A stretch of 64,000 bases of DNA from Aurantibrevibacter litoralis (GCF_034651555.1 NZ_JAYEEQ010000008.1:1-64000); one strand, 5' to 3'; counted from the first letter of the stretch, positions 34,552 through 43,693 are shown. The notes: generated from the sequence alone by a model not told the origin. Numbers and translations are program-made.

Positions 34552-35856
34552 ATGGAACCACTAACCACCAGCGAATTAAAACCCACTGTAAAACAAGCCC
34601 GAATTAATGCCTTAGATGTTATTAGAGGCATCGCCCTACTGGGTATTTTATTGATGAATATCAATGGCATGGGCCTGCCCTACTCCTACGAAGACCCAAG
34701 TGTGCTTGGCCATACCGAAGGCCTTAACTATGCCGTTTGGTTTGCCAATGAATTATTTTTTGAAGGCACCATGCGCGGCTTGTTCACCATACTGTTCGGA
34801 GCAGGCGTAATTTTACTTACCTCACGACTTATTGACAAAGGCGCAGGTATTTCAACCGCCGATGTGTATTACCGCAGAATCGTTTGGCTCTTGCTATTTG
34901 GCTTGGTCAACACATGGGTCTTTTTATGGGATGGCGATATTTTGTATGCTTATGGCTTATTTGGGTTCTTTTTGTTCCCGTTTAGAAACTTGCCGGTTAA
35001 GAGTTTACTCATAATAGCCGCAGTTTTAATTTGCATAGGAACCGCATGGGATATTAGTGACTATCACAAAAACAAAACCCTAAAAACCGAAGCAGAACAA
35101 GCCTTGGCTTTAAAAGAAAGTGGCGCCGAACTCGACAAGAAAGCCGAAGGAGCCATTGCCGAATGGGAAAAGATATCCACCAAAAAAACACTCGAAGAAA
35201 TACAAGAACACATCGCGGGCATGCAAGGCAATTATTTTGAAGTCCAGCAAGAAAAAGCCCCCGAAATACAATGGATGCAAACCTGGTTTCAATATCGTTA
35301 TGGTGCTTGGGACATTTTAAGTTTTATGTTTTTAGGAATGGCTTTTTATAAACTGCGCATACTTCACAGTGAAAAAAGTGTGAAATTTTATGTGATACTT
35401 GCTTTGATTGGATATGCGGTAGGCTTGAGTGTCAATTACTACGAAGTCAACTTAATCACCAGCAACAATTTTGATACCCTTCACATTTATCAGGCTAAAC
35501 AAACCTATAATATTGGCAGGCTGTTCATTACCTTAGGACACATTGGCTTTTTTATGTTGTTCATAAAATCGGGCGTTCTTGGCTTTCTACAAAGAGGTTT
35601 GGCAGCAGTGGGCCGCATGGCATTGTCTAATTATTTAATGCATAGCATTATCACTTCTATTGTGTTCCTAGGATTTGGCTTTGGATTGTATGGCCAATTA
35701 GAGCGTTACGAGTTGTATTACGTAGTGTTTAGCATCTGGATTTTCCAACTCATTGTAAGTCCGATCTGGTTGAAATATTTCTTATTTGGCCCATTTGAGT
35801 GGCTGTGGCGTTCACTTACGTACGGGAAGAAGCAACCGTTTAAAATTGTAAAATAA
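34552..35856 (+). CDS. DUF418-family membrane protein
   Basis: A 434-residue polytopic membrane protein. The N-terminus RINALDVIRGIALLGILLMN is the family hallmark, and the C-terminal DUF418 domain holds GRMALSNYLMHSII and SPIWLKYFLFGPFEWLWRSL. A charged helical segment (about residues 165-235) forms a loop. DUF418 proteins are thought to be transporters or acyl-transferase relatives; no function is proven. The gene starts 28 nt after the SDR and ends 7 nt before the desaturase-like gene. Confidence 0.85.
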   Translation: MEPLTTSELKPTVKQARINALDVIRGIALLGILLMNINGMGLPYSYEDPSVLGHTEGLNYAVWFANELFFEGTMRGLFTILFGAGVILLTSRLIDKGAGISTADVYYRRIVWLLLFGLVNTWVFLWDGDILYAYGLFGFFLFPFRNLPVKSLLIIAAVLICIGTAWDISDYHKNKTLKTEAEQALALKESGAELDKKAEGAIAEWEKISTKKTLEEIQEHIAGMQGNYFEVQQEKAPEIQWMQTWFQYRYGAWDILSFMFLGMAFYKLRILHSEKSVKFYVILALIGYAVGLSVNYYEVNLITSNNFDTLHIYQAKQTYNIGRLFITLGHIGFFMLFIKSGVLGFLQRGLAAVGRMALSNYLMHSIITSIVFLGFGFGLYGQLERYELYYVVFSIWIFQLIVSPIWLKYFLFGPFEWLWRSLTYGKKQPFKIVK

Positions 35857-35863
35857 ATAAATT

Positions 35864-36685
35864 ATGGAAACACTCAACATCTTGATAAGCATAAATTTCG
35901 ATTTACTTACTGTGGTTCTACTTGTCATCTTCTTTACCGCAGAAAATGTGTTAAACACCCAATTCAAATTTGATAAAATGGGTAAACATTTACTGGAAAA
36001 CATCGGCTTTTTAATCATCATTACTTTATTGAATTTATTTTGGGCAGGCATCATTGTCGCAGGTGTTGATTGGTTAAACAGCAACCAAATTGGGTTATTT
36101 CATTATTTAAATATGCCTATTTGGCTTTTTTTACTGCTTAGCCTTATGCTGTTTGACATGGCCAATTACTGGTTTCATCGTATTGCACACTACGTTCCTT
36201 TTTTATGGAATTTCCACCGCGTGCATCACAGTGACAGTCGAATGGACGCTTCCTCTAACATCAGGGTACATCCCATTGAGCTGGTGTTTTATTTTGGATC
36301 GTCTAGCTTTTTAATGGCAGCCATTTTCGGATTAGATACTACCGGACTCGGTTTGTATGTGTTGGTGATTATTCCGTATGTTTTTATTGAACACTGCAAC
36401 TTAAAATATCCTACGTGGATTGATAAAACCTTCGGATTGGTATTTACAACACCCAACTTTCATCGCGTACACCACGATCAGGATGAATATTACACCAATT
36501 CTAACTACGCCGATATTTTTATTCTTTGGGACCGACTATTTGGCACCTTTAAATACAAACATCCGGAAGAAGTGAATCTCGGGCTTAAAGAATTCGACGA
36601 TCAAAAACAATCGTTTTGGTATTTAATGAAAACGCCGTTTATTAATATTCCGAGACATTCAGATACTAATCTAAACTCTAAATAA
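35864..36685 (+). CDS. Sterol-desaturase/fatty-acid-hydroxylase-family enzyme
   Basis: A 273-residue membrane di-iron enzyme with about four helices and the His-box set HRIAH, HRVHHSD, VHPIE and HRVHHDQ. This family hydroxylates or desaturates lipids or alkyl chains using oxygen. Which lipid is unknown. The gene lies 7 nt after DUF418 and 3 nt before a RidA gene, so it is firmly in the operon. Confidence 0.9.
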   Translation: METLNILISINFDLLTVVLLVIFFTAENVLNTQFKFDKMGKHLLENIGFLIIITLLNLFWAGIIVAGVDWLNSNQIGLFHYLNMPIWLFLLLSLMLFDMANYWFHRIAHYVPFLWNFHRVHHSDSRMDASSNIRVHPIELVFYFGSSSFLMAAIFGLDTTGLGLYVLVIIPYVFIEHCNLKYPTWIDKTFGLVFTTPNFHRVHHDQDEYYTNSNYADIFILWDRLFGTFKYKHPEEVNLGLKEFDDQKQSFWYLMKTPFINIPRHSDTNLNSK

Positions 36686-36688
36686 GTC

Positions 36689-37162
36689 ATGCAAAAATAT
36701 TTAATACTCCTAGTTTTTTCTTTAGGCTGTGCCATTGCCTATTGTCAAAAAATCGATGAAACAGTTCTTGCTGAAAAACGCGCTCCGGTGTTTACGCCAT
36801 CAGAATTACCTTATCCCTTTTCAACCGCGGTTCAGGTAGGCGACATCTTGTATCTTTCTGGCGATCTAGGCGCTGCTGATACAGGAAACACGCTAGTTCC
36901 GGGTGGAATAGAGCCTGAAACTCGGCAAATGTTCAAACGAATAACCGCCACACTTGCGCAGCACGGCTTAATCTTAAAAGACGTTTTTAAATGTACCGTG
37001 ATGCTCGCAGATATGTCTGAATGGCAAGCTTTCAATGCCATTTATGCCACCTATTTTGAACCCGGCAAATACCCTACCCGATCTGCTATGGGCGTAAACG
37101 GTCTTGCACTCGGTGCTCGGGTTGAGATGGAATGCTGGGCATGGAATCCGCAAAAGAACTAA
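36689..37162 (+). CDS. Exported RidA-family protein
   Basis: A 157-residue RidA/YjgF-family protein with an N-terminal signal peptide (ILLVFSLGCAIAYCQK), unusual for a family that normally works in the cytosol. Family marks: YPFSTAVQVGDILYLSGDLG, VFKCTVMLADMSEW, and YPTRSAMGVNGLALGARVEMEC, which retains the Arg of the TRSAxGV motif, expected to be catalytic. A periplasmic RidA could deaminate or protect against reactive imines formed outside the cytoplasm. It is the second RidA of this locus. Confidence 0.87.
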   Translation: MQKYLILLVFSLGCAIAYCQKIDETVLAEKRAPVFTPSELPYPFSTAVQVGDILYLSGDLGAADTGNTLVPGGIEPETRQMFKRITATLAQHGLILKDVFKCTVMLADMSEWQAFNAIYATYFEPGKYPTRSAMGVNGLALGARVEMECWAWNPQKN

Positions 37163-37230
37163 ACATTGACAAAATCAAGCTATTACCATTGATAAACCAA
37201 ATGCTAGTCATTCTAACTAAATCTAAACAA

Positions 37231-38145
37231 ATGAAAAAAACAGCTCTAACACTTCTTTTTTTAGCAATTGTCACAGTCACCTTTGCCCAAACCAAGGTGA
37301 TTGACATGCACGTACACTCCTACTCCAATACCGATTTTGGAGAGCGTGAACCCGCAACCGACCATTATGGGGTTAAAGGCGCGAGAGATGCCCAATCGCA
37401 TCGGCTAGAAACGGTTGCTGCCTTTAAAAAACGCAACATCGTAAAGGCTGCCGTAAGCGGTAACCCGGATAGTGTTGAAGCATGGGCCAAAAACGATCCC
37501 GAAAATATCGTGATCAGGGGCATTTTGATATTTTCCCCGGACGATTACGGCATGACCGTCCAAAAATTTGAACAACTCGTTATAGACAAAAAGATTGAAA
37601 TTTTTGGAGAAGTGGCACCGTATTATTCGGGTGGGACCTTGAGCGATTCCATTTGGCAACCCTATTTAAAAATTTGTGAGCAATACGATATTCCTGTGGC
37701 AGTACACACCGGTGGTGGCGACCCGGGTGGCACCTACTCTTGGTCGCCAAAAGCGCGCTTATCCTTAGGTGATCCTTACCATATTGAAGATGTGCTTGTC
37801 AATTATCCCAAACTGCGCATGTACCTAATGCATGCCGGTGGTGAAGATTGGCCTGAGCATGCCATCAGACTTATGGCCTATTATCCGCAATTATACACTG
37901 ATATCGCGGTGCTATTATGGGTAGAGCCCAATACCCAACGGTATGTTACCAACTTTCTGCGAGACATCAAACATGCCGGCTATTTAGACCGTGTGATGTT
38001 TGGATCAGACCAGATGATTTGGCCTTATGCCATTGAAAAATCTATTAACTTTTTGAATGGCCTTGACTTTCTGACTGAAGAAGATAAAGAAGGAATATTC
38101 TATGGAAATGCTGCAAGGTTCTTGAAATTGGAAACAAAACAATAA
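37231..38145 (+). CDS. Exported amidohydrolase (TIM-barrel, amidohydrolase-2 type)
   Basis: A 304-residue metal-dependent hydrolase with signal peptide MKKTALTLLFLAIVTVTFAQ. Metal ligands: VIDMHVHSYS (HxH), VAVHTGGGD, LMHAGGEDWPEH and MFGSDQMIWP (Asp). These enzymes hydrolyse amides, lactones or decarboxylate small acids. It is the last gene of the run. The ATG at 37231 is preferred because it starts the signal peptide; the frame is open upstream into the RidA gene. Confidence 0.86.
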   Translation: MKKTALTLLFLAIVTVTFAQTKVIDMHVHSYSNTDFGEREPATDHYGVKGARDAQSHRLETVAAFKKRNIVKAAVSGNPDSVEAWAKNDPENIVIRGILIFSPDDYGMTVQKFEQLVIDKKIEIFGEVAPYYSGGTLSDSIWQPYLKICEQYDIPVAVHTGGGDPGGTYSWSPKARLSLGDPYHIEDVLVNYPKLRMYLMHAGGEDWPEHAIRLMAYYPQLYTDIAVLLWVEPNTQRYVTNFLRDIKHAGYLDRVMFGSDQMIWPYAIEKSINFLNGLDFLTEEDKEGIFYGNAARFLKLETKQ

Positions 38146-38278
38146 ACATAAGCAAAATGAAACATTTAATTTCGATAACTTTTTTGGGGAAGGCTACAAT
38201 CAATGGGAGTAAAGGAAAAAATTGAACTCATTATTTCAATCCTTGAAAAAGAAATTGGAAAAAATAATTAAAATTTCT

Positions 38279-38386
38279 ATGATAAAACTCTTCCGAAACA
38301 TCCGCAAAAAACTTCTCAATGAAGGCCTGTCTGCCGGACAGGCAGGGGTGGGTTTTCTAAAGCAGCAAAATGGAGGGCTTCAATAA
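38279..38386 (+). pseudogene. DUF6090 N-terminal remnant cut by a palindrome
   Basis: Codes for MIKLFRNIRKKLLNEG, the start of a DUF6090-type protein, then runs into LSAGQAGVGF and stops at 38386. The change point is a CCTGTC-tgccg-GACAGG hairpin (about 38324-38340). The rest of the gene is absent. Confidence 0.75.
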
Positions 38387-38446
38387 CCAAATCAGAATAA
38401 TAGCTATCTTAGAAGTATAATTGCTAAACCACTTAAACTATTCATT

Positions 38447-38782
38447 ATGAAAAAAAAACCAACCTACTGGTCCAAAACCGAACTAAAAATCTATATCCTT
38501 TTGTTGTGCGCCCAAGCGGATCATCACGCGTCGCAGGACGAGATCAATGTCATAAAGTCCAAATGTGATGCCGACACCTTTGACCGTCTGTATCAGGAAT
38601 TTTCCCAAGATGACGAGGAAACTAGTCTCCAAAAAATTGAGACAGCCATCGGAAGATTAGAATATTCTTTTTTTGAGATTGACCAACTCAAAAAGGAAAT
38701 TCTCCATATTTTCTTGGCAGACAATTCATTTAGTATGACCGAACGCAAATTGCTACAAATTCTGGACAATATTTTGTATTGA
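38447..38782 (+). CDS. Small TerB-like hypothetical protein
   Basis: A 111-residue soluble helical protein. The AQADHHASQDEINVIKSKCD segment and later FSMTERKLL resemble the paired acidic helices of TerB/TerB-like domains, which bind metals and act near membranes. The match is by pattern only. It precedes a membrane protein gene by 36 nt. Confidence 0.6.
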   Translation: MKKKPTYWSKTELKIYILLLCAQADHHASQDEINVIKSKCDADTFDRLYQEFSQDDEETSLQKIETAIGRLEYSFFEIDQLKKEILHIFLADNSFSMTERKLLQILDNILY

Positions 38783-38818
38783 AATACGCCCTATAAGTAC
38801 ACTAAAACAAAATAGCAG

Positions 38819-39595
38819 ATGGAAGAAAGCTCAGGTAGCGAAAAAAACCTATCGAACAATGAAGTTATAAATACCCCGAAAAAGAGGAACTCGAAATCTT
38901 ATTTCAAGGAATTCTTTATGCTTTTCCTCGCTGTTTTCTGTGGATTTCTGGCAGAGAACTATCGGGAATCCCTGAGCGTCCGCAAGATTGAAAAAGAATA
39001 CATTCTCTCTTTAATAGAAGACTTAAAAACGGACACTACCAATCTTGGCCTGTACATCACTTTTCGGAAAGAAAAGAGCATTTTGATGGATTCCTTGGCA
39101 AAAATGATGCTATCGGAAAATCGAGATTCAATGGGAAATCAGATTTACTTTTTAGCCCGGCAGGTGTTCAATGAACAGGCATTTTTCTATTCGGATGGCA
39201 CCATACAGCAGTTAAAAAATGCGGGGAACCTTAGGCTTATTGGAAAAAGAAACGTTGTTAACGAATTACTTAAATATGAAAAAAAAGTAAAGGTCCTGGG
39301 AGAATGGGACGAAAATGACAACCGGACCAAAACGACCTTCCGTGAAATGGGAGGCAAGGTCTTTAATTCCTCGGAATTGAACAAGACCATGGATTCCGAA
39401 ATGAAATTCGTCATGCCCACTACCAACCCACAATTGATTACGGATGATCTTACCATTATCAATGAAATTGCATTCCAGATCCACTATTTATCAAAAATGA
39501 CTAGGGGCAACAGCCTTAGAGCGGCATCCTTGCGATCTGATGCCAATCGTTTATTGGAATTAATCCAAGTGGAATATAAACTAAACCGACCATGA
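38819..39595 (+). CDS. Membrane-anchored helical protein, DUF6090-like
   Basis: A 258-residue protein with a 30-residue polar N-terminus, one membrane helix (FKEFFMLFLAVFCGFLAEN) and a long helical extracytoplasmic domain (YRESLSVRKIEKEYILSLIEDLKTDT ...). The layout of short cytosolic start, LAVFCGFLAENYRE and helical bundle is shared with the DUF6090 group common in flavobacteria. No catalytic motif. Function unknown. Its stop codon overlaps the start of a decayed relative at 39592. Confidence 0.7.
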   Translation: MEESSGSEKNLSNNEVINTPKKRNSKSYFKEFFMLFLAVFCGFLAENYRESLSVRKIEKEYILSLIEDLKTDTTNLGLYITFRKEKSILMDSLAKMMLSENRDSMGNQIYFLARQVFNEQAFFYSDGTIQQLKNAGNLRLIGKRNVVNELLKYEKKVKVLGEWDENDNRTKTTFREMGGKVFNSSELNKTMDSEMKFVMPTTNPQLITDDLTIINEIAFQIHYLSKMTRGNSLRAASLRSDANRLLELIQVEYKLNRP

Positions 39596-39762
39596 AAAAA
39601 CCAACAATAGCTCCTGATGAGGCCGTTGGGGAAAGCAATCCAAAGCATCGCATTATTCTTGATAGGAAAAACAGGAAATCCTATTTTAAAGTATCCTTTA
39701 GACTCTTTCCGGCCATTTCACGAAGCTTTTTTGTGGAAAAGCAAATGGAAAATTATGTATAG
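39592..39762 (+). pseudogene. Short overlapping frame, decayed relative of the preceding gene
   Basis: A 56-residue frame whose ATG overlaps the previous stop (ATGA). It contains NRKSYFKVSFRLFPAISRSFFVEKQMENY, which parallels NSKSYFKEFFMLFLAVFCGFLAENY of the upstream protein, then stops. It looks like the beginning of a second, coupled gene that has been truncated and has lost its membrane helix. Confidence 0.55.
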
Positions 39763-39902
39763 AAAAATACCAAAGTGCTGGCGTGCAATGCCAAAGATTC
39801 TGAGCAACTCAACTTGGTGTTACCTCTAAATTAGCACTATCTAAGAAATGAGCACAAACAAATTTCATCATTGCGCTTCATTAAAAGAAATTAAAATAAC
39901 AA

Positions 39903-40664
39903 ATGATAAAATTCTTTAGAAAAATTAGACAAAAACTGCTGACTGAAAATAAGTACGGAAAATATTTGACGTATGCTTTTGGAGAAATAATTCTTGTCGT
40001 TATTGGGATTTTGATAGCGCTGCAGATTAATAATTGGAACGAAAACAGAAAAGATTTTATTGAGGAAAAAGCCATTTTAGAAAACTTATTGGAAAATTTA
40101 AACCTATCGAAAATACAATCCGAACAATTAATATTTGAAGAAAATCAATTAAAGCTAAACCTGATTCAAATTCTTAGAATTGATTCCAATGATACTAGTG
40201 TAAACACTAAAATAATTAGTGACTCGATTTTCAAAAATGCCGTTTGGGATTTACAAAGCGATATGCCAACTTTTAACGCGTACAATAATTTGAAAAGCAC
40301 TAATAAATTGAGTTTAATTAAGAATAAAAATATTAATGAGAAATTTACGGAATTAGAGTTTCGTCAAAACAAACTCAATGACATTCTCGAAGACAGATTG
40401 AACGTGCATCAAATTCGCATAGATGATATACTTGAACACGACATCAATTTCATACCCTTAGTAAAATCCAATATACCCACTATCAATATAGAAAGAGAAT
40501 CGAGAAATAATTATTTGCAAGTACTAGAAAATAAAAGAATACGGAATCTTCTTGGCATGAAATTGTCATTTACCCAAGACGTGATTGATTTTCGAAAAAG
40601 TCTCGATACACAAATTAAAGATTTGACAATTTTAATCGAAAAGGAATTAAACGAAAAAAAATAA
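39903..40664 (+). CDS. DUF6090-family membrane protein
   Basis: A 253-residue protein beginning MIKFFRKIRQKLLTENKYGK, then one membrane helix (FGEIILVVIGILIALQINNW) and a long helical, Asn/Glu/Lys-rich extracytoplasmic domain. This is the intact version of the sequence found truncated at 38279, 43458, 43694 and 43934. No enzymatic motif and no known role. It is strongly AT-rich compared with neighbours and appears to be its own transcription unit. Confidence 0.8.
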   Translation: MIKFFRKIRQKLLTENKYGKYLTYAFGEIILVVIGILIALQINNWNENRKDFIEEKAILENLLENLNLSKIQSEQLIFEENQLKLNLIQILRIDSNDTSVNTKIISDSIFKNAVWDLQSDMPTFNAYNNLKSTNKLSLIKNKNINEKFTELEFRQNKLNDILEDRLNVHQIRIDDILEHDINFIPLVKSNIPTINIERESRNNYLQVLENKRIRNLLGMKLSFTQDVIDFRKSLDTQIKDLTILIEKELNEKK

Positions 40665-40892
40665 TGAATGCACAACACCGGCCAAGGAAACATGAAGGCT
40701 TAAAGGGTAAAAATAGATTTTTGCACACAAAATAGAGCTTGGTTCTCGGTTGACAGAGACGTGTTTCAAAACCCGTAAGTTTCTTAGTCAGAGCCGATAT
40801 AATGATATTTTTTATGCAAATACCTTAATGTACCGTCCCGAAACTTCAGGATTAGTTTCTTCATTTTTAATAAACCTTAAAATTTTAAATAC

Positions 40893-41945
40893 ATGAAAAC
40901 CAACATCATTTTATTCAGCATTTTCATCAGCCTGCTTTTTGGCTGCAATGAAAAACCGGCAACCACAACATCCGCAGAAATTCCTCAAAAATCGAGCTAT
41001 TTAGATTACTCCAACAGCGACGACCAACGGACAGGTGGCATTAAAATGATTCCTATTGAAACGGCCAAAGGCACCTTTAATGTATACACCAAACGCGTGG
41101 GCAACAGTCCAAAAATGCGCGTATTACTGCTTCATGGAGGACCCGGCGGCACGCATGAACAGTTCGGAAATTTTGAAGGCTATCTTCCGAACGAGGAAAT
41201 TGAATATATCTACTATGACCAACTCGATTCCTATTATAGTGATAAACCCAATGATCCAAGCCTTTGGACCACCGAACATTTTGTGGAAGAAGTGGAACAA
41301 ATTAGATTAGCACTCCATCTCAACAAAGATAATTTTTACCTGCTAGGTCAATCTTGGGGCGGAATTCTGGCCATGGAATATGCCTTGAAATATCAAGAAA
41401 ATCTAAAAGGGCTTATCGTGTCTAATATGGTAGCTAGTGTTCCGGAGTATAATAAATACGCTCAAGACGTGCTAGGCCCTCAATTACCTGAAGCTGTCTT
41501 AAAAGAAATTCAACACATTGAAGCTGCTAAAGATTACACCAACCCAAGGTACGAAGCACTCTTGATGGCACATTTCTACACCGAGCATGTGCTGCGTATG
41601 CCTTTAGAAAATTGGCCAAAATCTGCCCATCTGTTGTTTGACCATCTGAACCCTGAAATTTATGTTTATATGCAAGGGCCGAGCGAGTTCGGAATTACCG
41701 ATGAAGCCACTTTAAGCGATTGGGATATTTCGGATAGACTTAAAGAAATTAAAGTTCCTACCCTTATGCTAGGTGCAAAATATGACACTATGGATCCAAA
41801 ATACATGGAGTGGATGGCCGGCGAGGTTCAGAACGGAAGAAGTGTTACCACAAAAGGCAGTCACTTATCTCAATTTGATGACCCAAAAACCTTTTTTAGC
41901 GAACTGATAAAGTTTGTTAAAGATGTAGATAACGATACCTTTTAA
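40893..41945 (+). CDS. Alpha/beta-hydrolase lipoprotein, prolyl-aminopeptidase type (S33)
   Basis: A 350-residue lipoprotein with lipobox LLFGC near residue 18. Proline-iminopeptidase features: oxyanion motif LLHGGPGGTHEQF, nucleophile GQSWGGILAMEYA, late Asp (GAKYDTMDP) and His (KGSHLSQFDDP). A helical cap lies between. It should remove N-terminal proline or hydrolyse related amides at the cell envelope. It is 25 nt before the DUF1624 gene. Together with the M28 peptidase and amidohydrolase nearby it supports a peptide-degrading role for the region. Confidence 0.88.
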   Translation: MKTNIILFSIFISLLFGCNEKPATTTSAEIPQKSSYLDYSNSDDQRTGGIKMIPIETAKGTFNVYTKRVGNSPKMRVLLLHGGPGGTHEQFGNFEGYLPNEEIEYIYYDQLDSYYSDKPNDPSLWTTEHFVEEVEQIRLALHLNKDNFYLLGQSWGGILAMEYALKYQENLKGLIVSNMVASVPEYNKYAQDVLGPQLPEAVLKEIQHIEAAKDYTNPRYEALLMAHFYTEHVLRMPLENWPKSAHLLFDHLNPEIYVYMQGPSEFGITDEATLSDWDISDRLKEIKVPTLMLGAKYDTMDPKYMEWMAGEVQNGRSVTTKGSHLSQFDDPKTFFSELIKFVKDVDNDTF

Positions 41946-41970
41946 TTTCTAAAAAAACCAATACACAACC

Positions 41971-43134
41971 ATGACAAACCGGATACAATCTGTAGATTTT
42001 TTAAAAGGCCTGGTCATTGTCTTAATGGCACTAGACCATGTGCGAGATTATTTTCATATCGATACCTTCTATTTTGACCCCACCGAAATTGAAAAAACCA
42101 ATTTCTGGCTCTTTTTTACCCGCTTTATAACCCATTTTTGTGCACCGGTATTTGTCTTTTTGGCCGGAACTTCTGCCTTTTTTGTAGAACAAAAAATTGG
42201 TAAAAATGCGGTAAGCAAATGGCTTTTAAAAAGGGGTTTGTGGCTCATTTTTGTGGAAGTCGTTATCATATCTTTTGGGTGGCGTTTTCAGTTTAATTTT
42301 GACGCTATAATCTTTCAGGTCATCTGGCTGTTGGGTGCCTCGATGCTTTTTTTAGCATTGTTTATCCATTTCCCAAAAAAGCTAATGATTCCGCTGTGTC
42401 TGCTCGTGATTATTGGACATAACTTTCTGGATATGTTTTCAGGGGAGCAAGGAGGCTTCTGGTGGATTTTGTTTCATGAATATAACATGATTCAACTTAC
42501 AGATAGCATTACTATTGTAAACGCCTATCCACTCATTCCTTGGATTTTTGTGATGCCACTAGGCTATTATTTAGGCATACTCTACAAACCTGGGTTTGAT
42601 GCTGTGAAACGTCGTCAAATTTTATTACGCACTGGTATTTCTGCCATTGTCCTATTTTTTGTTTTACGCTTTGCCAATGTTTATGGTGATTTGGTTGTCT
42701 GGTCTTCTTATGATGATTTCACAAAAACAGCCCTTTCCTTTTTTAACGTTACCAAATACCCACCTTCGCTCTTGTATTTGTTAATCACTTTGGGTCCTTC
42801 CCTAATTGTGCTTTCACTGGCGGAAAAATTTAAAGGAAAAATATTTGATGTCATGGTCCTTTTTGGAAAAGTACCTATGTTCTTTTACATCGTTCATATT
42901 TATTGGATACACCTGCTGGCTGTACCGGCGGTTTACCTCAGTGGCTATGATCCAAAACTTATGATTATTGATGTTTGGATTGGATTTGTTACCGAATTGC
43001 AGGGGTATGGTTTGTCCTTAGGCATTGTGTACCTCATTTGGCTTTTTGTAGTAGCAAGCTTATACCCGCTTTGTAAATGGTACTGGAATTATAAAAAGAA
43101 AAACCGGAAGTACTGGTGGCTTAGTTATTTGTAG
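41971..43134 (+). CDS. DUF1624-family membrane protein
   Basis: A 387-residue polytopic membrane protein with about 10 helices. The first helix RIQSVDFLKGLVIVLMALDHVRDYF is the DUF1624/heparan-alpha-glucosaminide-acetyltransferase-like signature, with later FVFLAGTSAFFVEQK and FYIVHIYWIHLLAVP. These proteins are related to membrane acyltransferases. The acceptor is unknown. Immediately downstream the sequence becomes repeat-rich. Confidence 0.85.
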   Translation: MTNRIQSVDFLKGLVIVLMALDHVRDYFHIDTFYFDPTEIEKTNFWLFFTRFITHFCAPVFVFLAGTSAFFVEQKIGKNAVSKWLLKRGLWLIFVEVVIISFGWRFQFNFDAIIFQVIWLLGASMLFLALFIHFPKKLMIPLCLLVIIGHNFLDMFSGEQGGFWWILFHEYNMIQLTDSITIVNAYPLIPWIFVMPLGYYLGILYKPGFDAVKRRQILLRTGISAIVLFFVLRFANVYGDLVVWSSYDDFTKTALSFFNVTKYPPSLLYLLITLGPSLIVLSLAEKFKGKIFDVMVLFGKVPMFFYIVHIYWIHLLAVPAVYLSGYDPKLMIIDVWIGFVTELQGYGLSLGIVYLIWLFVVASLYPLCKWYWNYKKKNRKYWWLSYL

Positions 43135-43145
43135 CAAACTAAAAA

Positions 43146-43280
43146 ATTCTTGAAACTGACTATTCCCGAGACAAGCCATAGGGGTATACTTCTACTGCGC
43201 TCAGTACGGGTTTCGCCCGTTTCATTTTGGCCTTTGGGCCAAAACCTGCTCATTGAAGGCCTGCCTGATGGACGGGCTGG
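43146..43280. repeat. Modular repeat element, partial copy 1
   Basis: Begins TTCTTGAAACTGACTATTCC and continues CCGAG..AAGCC, as in the copies at 48798 and 59157, then TTTCATTTTGGCCTTTGGGCCAAAA with a TTGGCC-TTT-GGGCCAA hairpin. The right half is replaced by another DUF6090-like scrap (CTGCTCATTGAAGGC) and a CCTGCCTGATGGACGGGCTGG palindrome. Confidence 0.7.
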
Positions 43281-43293
43281 TAAAATCGTTACA

Positions 43294-43441
43294 TGTCCCG
43301 TTAGGGACAACCTATTGGTAGAAACAATCAATATGACATCAAACCATCGTGCCTTTAGGTACGAAATATATAATGTACCTAACGGCACATTCAACCAACA
43401 ACAAACATATTAGCTACCAAGATAAAGTCGCTAACGGGACA
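43294..43441. mobile_element. MITE-like element, 148 bp, copy A
   Basis: Bounded by terminal inverted repeats TGTCCCGTTAGGGAC (43294) and GTCGCTAACGGGACA (ending 43441), 14 of 15 matching. Inside is a second inverted repeat, GTGCCTTTAGGTAC / GTACCTAACGGCAC (43349-43362 / 43375-43388). It has no transposase. Classification as a non-autonomous element is inference. Confidence 0.65.
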
Positions 43442-43457
43442 ATTAAAATTGAAATTT

Positions 43458-43682
43458 ATGATTAAATTCTTTAGAAAAATCCGTAAAAACCTTCTCCAAG
43501 AAGGTAAAACCACCAAGTATTTCAAATACGCTATTGTAGAAATTATGCTTCTGATATTAAAAACAACCGTTTCATGTCCCGTTAGGGACAACCTATTGGT
43601 AGATAAGATCAACACGGCATCAAACCACCGTGCCGTGAGGTACGGCATATTATATAATGTACCTGCCTGCCGGGACAATTAA
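43458..43682 (+). pseudogene. DUF6090 N-terminal remnant interrupted by MITE-like copy B
   Basis: Starts MIKFFRKIRKNLLQEGKTTK YFKYAIVEIMLLILKTT, then reads directly into the repeat (VSCPVRDNLLV...) and stops at 43682. The membrane helix is cut short, so no working protein is expected. The TTAAAATTGAAATTT leader before the ATG is nearly identical to that of the next remnant. Confidence 0.75.
43575..43677. mobile_element. MITE-like element, 103 bp, copy B
   Basis: Starts TGTCCCGTTAGGGACAACCT exactly as copy A and shares CTATTGGTAGA, CATCAAACCA and TATATAATGTACCT. The right end is shortened to CTGCCTGCCGGGACA, with only GGGACA of the inverted repeat kept. It interrupts the remnant that starts at 43458. 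Confidence 0.65.
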
Positions 43683-43693
43683 AATTGAGATTT

